Shown piece after piece: positions 1 to 11,832 of a DNA stretch of 64,000 nucleotides. Position 1 is the stretch's first letter. Each line of letters opens with the position of its first letter. The position numbers and the translations under genes are program-made. The notes beneath the pieces are model-generated. The model was not told the DNA's origin. It did not search any database and saw only the letters and a program-made list of their open reading frames with translations. The stretch comes from Stramonita haemastoma (lineage: Eukaryota; Mollusca; Gastropoda; Neogastropoda; Muricidae), in assembly GCA_030674155.1 (NCBI GenBank), contig CM060334.1, positions 44,338,872-44,402,871 of the forward strand, in the 5' to 3' direction.

Positions 1-26
1 CACACACACACACACACACACACACA
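1..26. repeat. (CA)n microsatellite at the unit A boundary
   Basis: Pure CA run cut by the left window edge. Equivalent (CA)n runs lie at 32,244-32,310 and 53,050-53,098, at the junctions A/B and B/C, so the duplication breakpoints lie in or beside CA repeats. Confidence 0.95.
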
Positions 27-240
27 ACAAAACTGACCCACACATAAAATCTATAACAATTCTAAGAGATTACAAAAACAAAATTTGTATGCTTTTTCAT
101 GAACTTGTTTCGTCAGTAGACTGATAGCAATAGCAATAGAAAATTCATTCATTTAACAGCACTGTAACGGAGCCCTGCTTTTTAAAGGAATATTCGCTCC
201 TTTTATCTTGGCCTGTATCATCGCGGCAGCAATGTACTTA

Positions 241-430
241 ACCAATAAGGACGTGGGCGACACTGACCAATGAAGTGGCAGTATTCCATGACACTGACCA
301 ATGAAATGGCAGTATTCCATTCACCCAATTTGCATAGACCTAGACTCATAATTATGGCAACGTACATTTATTCAGTTCTGAAGGTTTCGTTTGCATGGTT
401 TTGAATGGCTGGTTTATCCCTGGTTATAAA
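241..430 (+). promoter_or_regulatory. Possible promoter-like block with repeated CCAAT motifs
   Basis: Seen: CCAATAAGG, then two near-identical tandem copies of an about 30-bp segment each containing CTGACCAATGAA, then an octamer-type ATTTGCAT at about 319-326, and TTATAAAA at about 423-430. The CCAAT and octamer parts are kept in B (about 32,519-32,612) and C (about 53,319-53,410), but the TATA-like part is changed there. No transcript or ORF is clearly attached, so a promoter role is only a suggestion. Confidence 0.2.
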
Positions 431-557
431 AAAAAAGCATAGACGAATATTGTTTGTTTGATGATTGAATGTTTCCACAATAAACTAAGTCTTATACATG
501 AGATATTGCTTGGGACTGAAGAGCCTGTTGGGGAGTTTGTCTTGCCTGTGTGTGGCA

Positions 558-565
558 GATCTCTC

Positions 566-625
<60 letters not shown>

Positions 626-691
626 CTCTTCTCTCTCTCTCTCAATGAGGGCTAGATTAAAAAAACAAAAACAAATAAAACAAGCATTTTG

Positions 692-784
<93 letters not shown>
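558..784. repeat. (CT)n microsatellites
   Basis: Two polypyrimidine CT runs (about 558-645 and 693-784) separated by an A-rich spacer. They create spurious Ser/Leu and Arg/Glu ORFs on the two strands. Confidence 0.95.
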
Positions 785-788
<4 letters not shown>

Positions 789-1360
789 CATAATTGCAAT
801 GCTGCAATATCTAGTAGCTTTTGTGCTAAAAAATGTAACAAGGGGGCTGAACATCCAGAAGCATTCACATCATAAACACACACCACATACTGACATTGCT
901 CATGATAAACACAATGGCCACAAAAATTTGAGGAAATGTGATAAGCTGAGAATGAAAAAGAAGCATTTTCACCCCCTAAATATCAACACTGTACTGCTTA
1001 TATAAGGGATTGGATGACTTCTGAAAAACAAGGCTGGACAGGCTTGGCTGAACGTAACAAGTCTCTACCTCTGGGTGTGCAGTACTTATTACATATCCAC
1101 ATTGTTGGGCATGTTTAATGTCAATATCTTTTTTTATTCTTATTCCTGGGCTACTTAGAGCTCCTAGGTTCACTAATGGTGAGATTTTTTGTATGCGACC
1201 ATTTCCCCCAACCATTTAGGAGGCCCCATTCAGACTTCAGGAGTATGTCAGTATCTAGTATAGTCATCCAAACATACTGGAATATCCCGAGGAACTAAGA
1301 CACAGCAACCATGACAAGAAGTCTGATCTAGCAAAAAGATCAACCGTTTTCCCTTTTTCC

Positions 1361-1362
<2 letters not shown>
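785..1362. other. Non-coding stretch with a short dispersed repeat
   Basis: No credible gene. About 1,143-1,215 resembles 30,582-30,655 and 63,424-63,490 (a shared TTCCTGGG...GAGCTCC...GGTGAGATTTTT pattern), so a short dispersed repeat lies here. Confidence 0.5.
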
Positions 1363-1405
<43 letters not shown>

Positions 1406-1408
1406 ATA

Positions 1409-1463
<55 letters not shown>

Positions 1464-1532
1464 AGTTGTCTATGTATGAGTATGTATGTATGTATGTATG
1501 TATGTATGTATGTATGTATGTATATGTACGTG

Positions 1533-1585
<53 letters not shown>

Positions 1586-1664
1586 CCGCAATATATATAT
1601 ATATATATATATAATATATATATATATATATAATATATATATATATAATATATATATATATACA
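1363..1664. repeat. Compound (TA)n / (ATCT)n / (GTAT)n microsatellite
   Basis: TA run, then ATCT tetramers (about 1,404-1,463), GTAT tetramers (about 1,477-1,521), then interrupted TA runs to about 1,664. Apparent Ile/Tyr ORFs here are artefacts of the repeat. Confidence 0.95.
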
Positions 1665-2163
1665 GACAACTGCTGCAGGGATGTGACAGAATCATTCAAA
1701 CAGACACAGTGTTCCAATCCACACAAAAACAGAGATTAATGCCATGGAATGCTTACCAGTACATACAAGCCCAGTATTACTATAACCCCTACCCTCCATC
1801 CTCTAAGATTTAAAGTCTGTATTGACATTTCCCTTTACCGGGAGAATCATACCAGGATATTGGAGAAAGGGGTTTTAACACTACACTACACTACACGTCT
1901 AGAAAATCCACGCTGAACTAGGCATATGAAAAGCAAGCACACAAAGGTGGACTTGCTTAGCATAGAATTGAACAGAAAATAGTGTGGGGTGGGATTGATT
2001 GTTTCAATCAATCAATCAATCAATCGAATTTTTATTTCCAGATGGTACATTGAGTAAGCATCGATTTGCTTTTTTCCATCAAGCCATCTTGTTTGGTGAT
2101 TTGAGTGTTGCACTAGCAATTTGACTAGCAGTTTCCAGCTTGGGTTTGAGCCTGAACCAAATG
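1665..2163. other. Non-coding stretch
   Basis: No gene recognised. A short CAAT tetramer run lies at about 2,006-2,026. A similar short ATTG run lies at 49,087-49,121 at the end of a SINE, so this run may mark the tail of an element. Confidence 0.5.
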
Positions 2164-2545
2164 GCCCGTTCCAGGGGATTTTTCCCCCCCCTGGAGTTAA
2201 CATCAGTGCTGACTTCACTCCTCCAAAAGTCCTTCAATCCTGTTCCGCTTTTCATAAGAGTAGGTCATTGTGTGCCGTGGGAACAGATGACAAGATTTAC
2301 AAAAAACTGCATGCACACGGGGGACTGGATGTAAAAAAAAGCACATTGGCGCAGTACAGTCCCAGCTGTAAATGGGTACCTGTCCTCTTTAGGGTCAGGG
2401 AAGGTAAAGCAGCCAGGGAGAGGAGATGGGCGAGAGGAGACGGGCGCTGCCCTCAATATGCTGGCCCCTAGGGAAGCTGAGGTCTCTGATGCCTCGCTCC
2501 ACTACGACCACATAGGTTACAGGACCCTACCTTTACTTTAATGAG
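2164..2545 (+). repeat. Internally deleted tRNA-SINE fragment plus GTAAATGGGTACC repeat
   Basis: 2,164-2,345 matches the body of the main SINE family (GAGTTAACATCAGTGCTGAC, then the CTGTTCCGCTTTTC...GGGAACAGATGAC part), with the central conserved domain deleted. 2,350-2,545 matches another repeat, also at about 28,597-28,760 and 50,317-50,480, built around CCAGCTGTAAATGGGTACC. Confidence 0.75.
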
Positions 2546-3130
2546 ATACTACCAAGACGAATGTTCACTTGCAAAAAAAAAAAGAAGATTAAGTTAAAAA
2601 CAGAAATACAAAGGAAGATCACATGTGCCTGAAACTGTATCATATTTCCATTAGGATATTTATTCTTAAAATTAGCATTGGCATCAGCCTGCTATATTCC
2701 AAGTTGAAATTTTATGTTTGACACCTTTCTACACGGAGAGCTAGTCTATGAGTACTTGTGCCAAACAACAAGTTTTTTTTTTTTTTAAGACATTCGTTTT
2801 AGAATACCATGACTTCTTTCTCACTACATGAGCACTTTTATTGGTTGGAGGGGGTTGAAAACTGATGATTTTAACTAATTTGAAAGCATTTTCTCTACAC
2901 AAGTCTACCCAAAGAAATTAGATACTTGACTGAAGTAGGAATGAAAATATAATGATAAAATGAACTTTCTATGTCGTGTTCTAAATTGTCCCCTATCTTT
3001 CTTTGAATGAACTCTTCCAAAAGAAGAAAAGTCCAGGAGGAATACAGGTACATCCTAGCAAAATATTGTTTGATGATTTTAATGAGTTGTGCGGTATAAT
3101 TTGTATCCATAGAGTATCGGATTTATTTGG
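2546..3130. other. Non-coding stretch, nothing recognised
   Basis: AT-rich sequence with poly-A and poly-T tracts. No ORF with recognisable similarity and no repeat structure apparent by eye. Confidence 0.5.
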
Positions 3131-3416
3131 CGGTAATTTTTTTTTTTACATCCATTCCCCTTGTGTACACACTTTTGTAAATTTTGTTATCGTTCCCACC
3201 AGCACAAAATGGCCCACTCTTCCGAAAAGTGGAACGGGTTTTAACGTGTGCGCAAGATGTTCTGCGTGGATTCGCACACAGGACCTCGATTTATAGTCTC
3301 ATCCAAAGGACTTTTGGGGGAAGTGGAGTCGGCAGTCATATTAACTCCTGAGGAAAATTCCTCTTGAACGAGATTCGACCCCGGCATCACTTTGACAACC
3401 AGGCTATCCCGTCCTC

Positions 3417-3420
<4 letters not shown>
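3131..3420 (-). repeat. tRNA-derived SINE, main family, minus strand
   Basis: Reads in reverse from a degenerate tRNA-like head (about 3,370-3,420), through GAGTTAATATGAC and the conserved CCAAAAGTCC...GGATGAGACTATAAA core, to the tail near a poly-T tract. A (GT)n microsatellite abuts the head at 3,420-3,500. Confidence 0.8.
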
Positions 3421-3492
<72 letters not shown>

Positions 3493-3500
3493 TGTGTGTT
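3420..3500. repeat. (GT)n microsatellite
   Basis: Long GT run with one GGTG interruption at about 3,484, adjoining a SINE head. It produces artefactual Cys-Val ORFs. Confidence 0.95.
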
Positions 3501-3595
3501 TTGCGCGCGCGCATGTATATGCATGCGAGTTTTAGTATGTGTATGCATGCGTGCACGCATAAACGTGTTTATTATTATTATTATTTTTTAAATTC

Positions 3596-3822
3596 TTTTT
3601 TACATAAAGGATAATGGAATAAGCACTCGTGTGCTTTTTTACATCCAGTCCCCGTGTGCATGCAGTTTTGTAAATCTTGTCATCTGTTCCCACCGGAACA
3701 CAATGGCCTACTCCTACGAAAAGCGGAACAGGATTTAACTGTGCGCAAGATGTTCTGCTGCGTTCGCGTACGTGGCCTGGTTTATAGTCTCATCGAAGGA
3801 CTTTTAGGGAGAGTGTATATTT
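3596..3822 (-). repeat. tRNA-derived SINE fragment, main family, minus strand
   Basis: 3' two-thirds of the family: tail, CACATGG-type spacer, the GGGAACAGATGAC segment, CTGTTCCGCTTTTC and the conserved core. The tRNA head is missing. The break lies at the core, the same place as in the truncated copies at 34,097-34,222 and 55,525-55,650. Confidence 0.8.
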
Positions 3823-4012
3823 CATCTTCTCTTGGAACTTGCTTTTTCTATAATATTATAAGCACACTAGATCTACTTATCCCACAGAAAGTATACAGGA
3901 GAGAGTAGATCAGATTTAAAATTCAAAATTAAGCATAGATTTAAAGAAAAAAAACATGCTCACTCTCTGACTGATGACGTAATAGCCAGTTATCTTTGTA
4001 TTAAGCCTACAG

Positions 4013-4054
<42 letters not shown>

Positions 4055-4097
4055 CTTCTTAATGGCAATTCCGCACAAGTTTTCCAGTTGTTCGGTG
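3823..4097. other. Unit-conserved spacer with (GT)n
   Basis: Sequence starting near TCTCTTGGAACTTGC is shared with B (about 34,320-34,690) and C (about 55,708-55,985). The GT run inside (4,014-4,052 in A) is much longer in B (34,498-34,612), showing microsatellite length drift between units. Confidence 0.7.
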
Positions 4098-5057
4098 TCA
4101 ATATATATCATCCGGTACAGAATCATGTAACATCAGAACATATGGGAGACTGTTTGAAGTTATGTTTTCATTGAAATCATTTTCACCAAGTTCTTCTTCC
4201 GTACTTGAGTTCTGAGCACAATCATCATCTGTGACGCTGTTGAAATCTCGCTTGGTCTCATCATTGGATAGATCTAGATCCATTAGAGGGAGACATTTTT
4301 CAAAAACAGGTATTGCTGTACTTTCCGTCAAGGTTGTTGTGGCTTTCTGGTTGTTCTCAATTCTTGTCCTGTTGTCTTGTCTTGAGGGCTTTCTTTGCAG
4401 TTCTTGGCTTTCTGGTTTGACTCATTTCTTTTTAGCGTCATGGTTTTTGATGGTTTACGTAGGTCTTTTTTTATATAGAAACTGCAGCATTGATGTTTTG
4501 AAGTTCTGAGTTACACGATGGTCTGCATTGGCCTTACAACTCATTGAAGGAGGAGCATATGCGCTGGCTCTGTAATTGTGCTGATTGCTTTTCCTAGGTT
4601 ACAAACCATTGCCTTTATTTCAGTGACTCTCGCTTCAAAGAAATCATTGCCATCAGGCCTATCTGCCAATGACCTTTTTTTCGTTGCATGACGTAAAATG
4701 GTTGCGTCATTTACTGGTTCTGTTTCTTCTTCTAAAAAAAACCTGTTCACAGGAAAATTTGGCCTCAACACAGAGTCGGCATTTATAGATCCACGAAATC
4801 GCAAAAACACAAATTTGGTATACAGGTAGTGAGGTGCAGGCCCAGTGAGATTTTTTTCTATTGCATTCACTGCACGTCAAGGTAGGCCTACGTCCTGCAA
4901 CTGTTCTATTACATAGATATATCTGTCCATTCGCCGTCATTAAGTTGCCTCTCAGTCTTTTGTGTGTTGTGGCATTCTTGATCAGTTCTGCCTTCTTTAT
5001 CATCTTTTTCTTTTTTCTTTTTCTTTTTTTTTCTTTTTTAGTGTCATAATGCTTCAT
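4098..5057 (-). pseudogene. Degenerate minus-strand coding-like block, copy A (unknown protein)
   Basis: Three overlapping minus-strand frames read as one decayed protein. An N-terminal lysine-rich stretch (from about 5,057) runs into a Cys-containing segment with NGQIYLCNR and CSECNRK, then RPNFPVN, a charged segment, and a C-terminal acidic Asp/Glu/Asn-rich region (4,098-4,331). Frame changes occur near 4,860 and 4,535. The Cys segment weakly recalls a FLYWCH-type zinc finger, which is a resemblance only. The block is repeated in B and C, where MITE M3 or M6 interrupts it. Unit A keeps the MITE empty site near 4,421-4,432. It could be an old transposon-derived gene or a host gene fragment. 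No function is claimed. Confidence 0.4.
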
Positions 5058-5515
5058 TTCTTCTACAGCTTTTTGAAGACTGTCATAGCCTTTGTGTGCT
5101 GCTATGTGGTAACCTAAACCAGATCCACACCCTCATTTCAAGTAATGAAAATTCCCATAGTTCTCCCTTTTGTCACAGCATGGAACTTTGTGTTATATCT
5201 CTTTTTTTGCTGAAATTTCAGCTATTATCACCACAATCACCAGATTTCTGTGTTCACATGGAATACTTTTAATGCTTATCTATCGTTATCACAACCGTGT
5301 GTATGTGTGGTGTGTGGGGGGGGGGGGGGGATGCAAATGACCAAACTGAATTCCATCGCCATAAGGACTTGGGATTCTTTGACACTCACAACATACCTGC
5401 GCTAAAACTCTTTTCTTTCATTATCCCCACCAAAAAAAAGAGAAAAATATGAACTCTGGACTTCAATCAGAGATGGAAAGCTTATAACCCTAACAGACGA
5501 CAGGGGCGGGAGAGA

Positions 5516-5546
<31 letters not shown>

Positions 5547-5582
5547 AGAAGGGGGGAGGCAATGAGGGGGGGGGGAAGGGTA
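5058..5582. other. Unit-conserved spacer with poly-G tracts
   Basis: Shared with B (36,070-36,635) and C (57,965-58,505). Long G homopolymers at about 5,317-5,330 and 5,519-5,546 vary between units and could form G-quadruplexes or reflect assembly slippage. No gene seen. Confidence 0.6.
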
Positions 5583-6320
5583 CATTATATCACCAGCTGT
5601 TCAATTGAAAAACGCGACAGCCGTGCACAGGTTTATGGTCAACTCGATTTTGTCGCGCCATTATTATTCCTGTCAAACCTGGAGGTCGAACTTTGCCACG
5701 TAGATTGAGGGAACAGATTGTGGGGTTGCACACATGGCACAGGCCACTTTTCCTTCCCCTTTCACCTTAATCCAGACAAACCTAGCTGGCTCTCTATTCC
5801 CCCTCCCCCCATCCCCCACTGCTCCATCCTCCTCCCCTCCTTACTCCATTTGCAATTGATATATATATGCCATGTTTCACCAATTTTTCATTCTACACTT
5901 TTTCAAACACGTGGACTTTCAAACTATACCCCCCCCCCCCCCCCCACCACACACACACACCTTCTGCCCAAATGTCCAAACTACCTCTCACCAAGTTACT
6001 CAATACAGTCCAACATGTGCACATTTCTACATGGGTTAATGAGATATAGTTGTTCTTAGCTAGATTTCTCTCCCCCCCCCCCCCCCCAGTTCAAGTTTGC
6101 TAAGGATAGAATTATTTTTGTTGTAGCCTGCATGTAAAAGCTTAGGAGATGATGTGTCAATAGCAAGCAAGTATGCGCATACGAGAACATTAGTGCACAA
6201 TGCATGGCCACAGATACAAGAGTTTAACAAACAACTTAAGTATGTGTGCATGTACATACCCCCCTCAATACACACACACACACTCACACACACACATATA
6301 CATACATACATACTACATAC
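5583..6320. other. Unit-conserved 5' flank of the receptor gene
   Basis: Begins with one copy of a 47-bp motif (5,583-5,632), found twice in B and three times in C, then a pyrimidine-rich stretch. It continues to TTTAACAAACAACTTAAG and a short CA/TA tract, after which B and C go straight into a (CA)n run and the receptor. In A an 11-kb insertion follows. Confidence 0.7.
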
Positions 6321-6324
6321 TCCA

Positions 6325-6385
6325 CTCTCCCCAAAAGTCATCGGATGAGACTGTAAACCGAGGCTCCATGTGTGAACATCGTGAT
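6325..6385 (+). repeat. SINE core fragment at the left edge of the nested insertion
   Basis: CCACTCTCCCCAAAAGTC followed by GGATGAGACTGTAAACCGAGG, the conserved core of the main SINE family. The matching continuation lies 11 kb away at 17,563-17,757, so a LINE appears to have landed inside this SINE. Confidence 0.65.
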
Positions 6386-6452
6386 TCTTTTGAGGAACAG
6401 GAAATGAAAAATCGCCCCTACCACCAATCAAAGACTGGAGGGCAGAGACAGG

Positions 6453-7424
6453 ATGACCCTCAGCCACCAGGACTACCTTGAAAAGGAATGTGTGGCTGTG
6501 ACCCCTGGCACAGGCTTGTACAGTGAAGTGACAAAATTTGGTCGAGCCAGAGGTCATAGTGCTACCAGTCACAAAAGAATGGTGATGATCAAATTCAAAA
6601 ACAGGGATAAAAAGGCAATTAGATATGGCAGTAGCTCCAAATCAGAAGGGCTTCAGGGTACAAAATCTGGGCAACATCAGCGGATGAGCAGGCAAGCAGT
6701 GACACCTGAGGAGGAGGAAGAATTTAATACTGCTGACCATAATGAGCAAAAACAAAGTGACACAGTAAATGACATTATGGACAGAGGTTTCAAATAATGA
6801 CAACACAGCTGACGGTGACATTTTTAGCAACAAGGAAGATGACAACAGTACTGACAATCAGGACGAAGACACGTCAGTTACAGATGATGATGTCATAGCA
6901 GAAAATAGTAAGAGCATGTTTCAGTCTAACATGACAGGCACTATTAAATCAAAAGCTTGTGATGGAATAACAGGGACTGTAAACCAAAGACAAGACATGT
7001 ACAAAAATGAGCTACAAGCTACAAGTGAAGCAGACCCAGAAGAAAACACAAGTCACTATGACCTGACAGAGGAGACTATCCCAAAACAGACATTGAGGCA
7101 GGGAGCAAGTTATGACAACATGACAGATGGACAAGACTCGGGACATAAGATTAACAGTACTGTTGCATGCAGCAGGTCTAAAGAGAGGGGTCAGTCAAAA
7201 GGGTCTTCACCTTCTGCCCATGCTTTACGTCCAGGGAGGAACGGCATCTAGTTTATGTGCTGCAGATCAGAGTCAGAGAAAAGCTGCTGCTAGATCAACA
7301 AGTCAAAGCAGCATTGTTGAGTCATTTAAAAAAGCAGACTCTGCAAAACATGCAGGGGGTAGGCAGTGACCCCAACCTCACAGACACCAGACTAAAAAGA
7401 ATGGTGTCCCACACACCAACAAAT
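6453..7424 (+). pseudogene. LINE ORF1-like remnant, split by a DNA transposon
   Basis: Two to three frames joined by small indels (near 6,790 and 7,240) give a hydrophilic protein rich in Asp, Asn, Gln, Thr and Ser. It starts with a basic segment and passes through acidic repeats such as DDNSTDNQDEDTSVTDDD. Its last open frame (from 7,257) runs to TPTN at 7,413-7,424, where the transposon begins. It resumes exactly in frame at 12,931 (RDTARPQYF) and stops at 13,009-13,011. No known ORF1 domain (RRM, esterase or zinc knuckle) is visible. Assignment as ORF1 rests on position before the endonuclease ORF. Confidence 0.5.
7421..7424. repeat. AAAT target-site duplication, left copy
   Basis: AAAT directly precedes the left inverted repeat. 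The right copy is at 12,927-12,930. One copy plus the flanks gives an uninterrupted LINE reading frame, which fixes both ends of the insertion. Confidence 0.85.
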
Positions 7425-7455
7425 CGAGGGCTGACTGCTAGAAGTCAGTAACTCG
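7425..7455 (+). repeat. Left terminal inverted repeat of the OTU-DDE transposon
   Basis: Starts CGAGGGCTGACTGCTAGAA. It pairs with the reverse complement of 12,896-12,926, with four mismatches in the inner 12 bases. Confidence 0.85.
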
Positions 7456-8179
7456 ATTTTTTTCAATTTTGAGATTTTATACTCTTCTGATAGATTTGGA
7501 CTCGCTCTTTCCGATGGCGATGTCAGATTTTCGTTTTTAGTAAAATTGATTGAGTTATTAATTAAAACCTAAATCAATTATCTTATATCCCTGGTTCTTT
7601 TGACAGCAAAAGTTACTTAAGTAAGTTCCAGACTTATAGCTCGCTTTGTTTACCGGGCAACAGACAAGTGTGGGTGCTAAATGTACGTATCTTGCTATCA
7701 TGACTTATAGCAGTGACCGAAAAGCACGCATTTGCCTGGCAGAGTACTGCTAGAACTCAGATTCTGAAGTTACGGAGTTATAGCAAACAAGTTTTCTTGA
7801 TGACTCATCTCTTCCCACAGGTCAAAACATAGCAAGTGCAAGATACCGACTTGTAGCAGGTAGCGTCGGCGGTCTGCTAGTGTAAACTTGGTGTTGAGAG
7901 ATGTGCATCTGGCACCTGTCCGGTTGGTACTATCAGCATTTCCAGCGTGGGAACGGCTCCTTAATTTGGTTCCCACTACTAGGGACGAATTTCTGGACAC
8001 AGCAGTTTTCTTCCCATTTTGCCAGTTTCATTTGAAGAAGCAACACATTTTCTCAGTCGAATTATCCAGCCTTTGTTCTTCCCATTTTGTGATTTTCAAT
8101 TGAAGAAGCAACACACTTTCCCAGTTGGATTTTCCAGCCATTTTTCATCGCATTTATCTCAAAAGGTAATGATGTTTTA
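7456..8179. other. Left subterminal arm of the OTU-DDE transposon
   Basis: No gene. The TIR-like motif recurs at about 7,747-7,785 (TGCTAGAACTCAG, then GAAGTTACGGAGTTATAGCA) and more weakly at 7,640-7,715 and 7,826-7,870. Such subterminal copies usually serve as transposase binding sites. From about 8,020 a short segment (about 70 bp, AGAAGCAACACA with TTCCCAGT/TCTCAGT) is tandemly doubled. Confidence 0.55.
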
Positions 8180-9190
<1,011 letters not shown>

Positions 9191-9205
9191 CAGCCGCGGT
9201 GTCAA

Positions 9206-11832
9206 TGGCGGAAGAAGCTGACTATCAGCCGGAGGAGGCAGTGCTCCCCAGTGAGGACGAGGAGGAGGAGGACGAGCCGTTGTCTGAACTGAGTGTTCAA
9301 GTGATGATGAGCCGCTTATTAATAAAGTGAAACAATCAGCTGACAATGCACTAGATGCAGTAAAACGTGCGAGCTTGGAAGAGGCTAAAAAGCGTCAAAA
9401 AGAGACATTGGCCCACCAAACCTCACTTGACAACCTCCTTGGATCAAATGGATACGTTCGCGTTCCGATCAAAGCTGATGGCAATTGCTTTTTTGAAGCC
9501 GCAGTGACACACGTCAAAGGCTTAACAGCGAGTGAACTACGGGCCAAGCTGTGTGATCTTCTCATGACAGAGAGGCAGCTGTTCATGCCATTTCTGGGGG
9601 CTGAGGCGCGTGGCATGGACAACACTGCCTACATCGATGCCATCGAGGATCTCCGGACTGAAGGCAGATGGTCCACAAGCATTGCCGATCTCTTGCCACT
9701 GGTCCTGGCAGAATGGACCAAAAGGCATGTGGAGATCTTCACAAGCCGGGGGCCCAAACTCAATGTGGAGCCGATAAACAAGGACGCAGGAGAATTGACA
9801 AAACCCAATATCAGTCTTGCCCTGTTTCAATGCGACCCTCAACACTATGATGCCTGCATGTTCATTCTGCAGCCCACTGAGCAGTCCAGCTATGACTCAA
9901 GTGGTGTGACACAGAATGACACCTTCCCTGACACTTCAGCAAGCCATGCATCTCCAGGGTCTCCTCAGCAGCATTCCACCCCAAGAAAGCAGGGCCTCTA
10001 CAACACCCCACCAAAAAAGAAACTGTCAAGGAAACGTTCTTCCAACCCACAAACGTGGAAAAAGAACGTTAGAAAGGCTCTGAAGCTGCAAGGTAAAGAA
10101 CATGTAGCTCAGTCAGGAAAATCCATTCAGCAAAAGGAAATACGCTCTGTTGACTGCACCAAATGCAGGTTTGATTGTAAAAAAATTGGAAATGATGACC
10201 GCCAGGCAATTTTCGACAATTTCTATGCCTTGCCATCCTATGACAGACAAAAGCAGTTTGTATGCTCAAATATTACTGAACAAGAGAGCAAGACCATACT
10301 CGGCAAGGACAAGTGCCCATTACCCAAGAAACGCAGCGTAGCCAGAACCTTTCACTTCACCATCAATGGCAGCAGGATCAGGGTGTGCAAGAAGCTTTTT
10401 CTTGCGACCCTGGATGTTGGAGAGGGCTATGTCAACCATGCCATGGCCAACAGCGACATGGGCACCTTTACAGGAGGTGATGGACGAGGAAAACACCCAG
10501 CTCACAACAAGACACAGACAGCTGCGGTGGAAGACGTACGAGAGCACATCCGATCCTTCCCCTGTGTTGAGAGTCATGGTACGTCACTACACCAGAAAGG
10601 ACACCAGGAGACAGTACCTTGACCCTGCTCTCACCGTCACCAAGATGTACCATCTGTACAAGGAGAAATGCCAGGCTGAGGGAAACACTCCAGTGTCTTG
10701 TCGTAAATACAGAGATGTATTCAATTCAAATTTCAATTTGTCCTTCCACAAACCAAAGAAAGATCAGTGCCTAGTGTGTGTGAACTATGCGGCAAAACTT
10801 AAAGAAGGCGTAACAGAAGATGAGGAAAAGGAATACCAGAGGCACACCCAGATGAAACTAAGAGCAAGAGAGGAGAAGGCAAAAGACAAGGAGCTGGCCA
10901 AACAAGATTCGTCCATCCATGTTGTTACCCTTGACCTTCAGGCTGTTCTACCAACCCCATGCGGCCTTTTGAGTCAATTGTACTACAAGCGCAAGCTCTC
11001 TGTGTACAATTTCACGGTGTATTCTCTGGCAGATGGAAAGGCAACCTGCTATGTTTGGGATGAGACAAATGGAAAGAGGGGCTCAGTGGAAATTGCCTCT
11101 TGCCTTCTTCTCTACTTCCAGTCCCTTCCAGTGTCAGTGAAAGAGGCTGTGCTCTATTCAGACTGCTGTGGAGGACAAAATCGCAATCAGTACTTAGCAG
11201 TAGCCATCCTGTATGCCCTCGAGCAAGTTCCCACTATCACTTCAGTCACCCACAAGTACCTGGAGACCGGCCATACGCAGATGGAATGTGATTCTATGCA
11301 CTCAGCAATTGCATTTGCACAAAAAGCAAGCCCTGTGTACACTCCCAGTGGCTGGGACATTATTTTCCGCATGGCGAGGAGGCACAAACCCTACACTGTC
11401 GTCCCAATTTGGTTCAGTCAGATCCTTGACTTCAAGCACCTGGCATCACAGGTCATCCGCAACACCAAGGTGGACAGGCAGAGCAAGCGAGTGAGCTGGC
11501 TGAAGATGAAGGTGATCCACTTCAGCAAAGGCCAAGACACCATGTTCTTCAAGTACGACTTTGATGATAGTGATTACTACCAGCTCTGTCTCTCAACACC
11601 CTCAGCAAGGAGGAGGCAGCCATCTCTGGGGCAGATCATCAAGCCTCGTTACCAGGGCAAGCTGCCCATTTCAGAGGCCAAGAAGCGAGACCTACTTTCC
11701 CTGTGTCGCTCAGGTGTGATTCCAGAGGAGCACCACCCCTTCTACAACAACCTGCCGACCTTGGTCAGCCAGGTGGACCGTCTGGAGGAGCTGGATGTGA
11801 ATGACTGTGACAGTGGGGAGGAGACAGACTAG
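9206..11832 (+). pseudogene. OTU cysteine protease - DDE transposase-like fusion gene (frameshifted)
   Basis: Likely the transposase gene of the surrounding transposon. The first ATG with a good context (9,206) opens an acidic N-terminus. A small indel near 9,290 shifts the frame to the long ORF at 9,327-10,622. An OTU domain (about residues 42-182 of that ORF) has DGNC (Asp51, Cys54) and a C-terminal HYD (His173), the expected catalytic residues. A Cys-rich segment (CTKCRFDC) and a conserved globular region follow. Near 10,575 an about 10-bp insertion moves the frame to the second ORF, which holds a candidate DDE triad: Asp in TLDLQ (10,933), Asp in YSDCCGGQN (11,161), Glu in MECDSMH (11,284). 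It ends with an acidic tail and TAG at 11,830. TTGTTTACAG at 9,184-9,193 looks like a splice acceptor. OTU plus DDE in one gene is unusual. The superfamily was not assigned. Confidence 0.75.

Noticed and set aside
5519..5546. G-quadruplex regulatory element
   Set aside because: A pure G homopolymer of variable length is more likely slippage or an assembly uncertainty. Nothing beside it supports a regulatory role.
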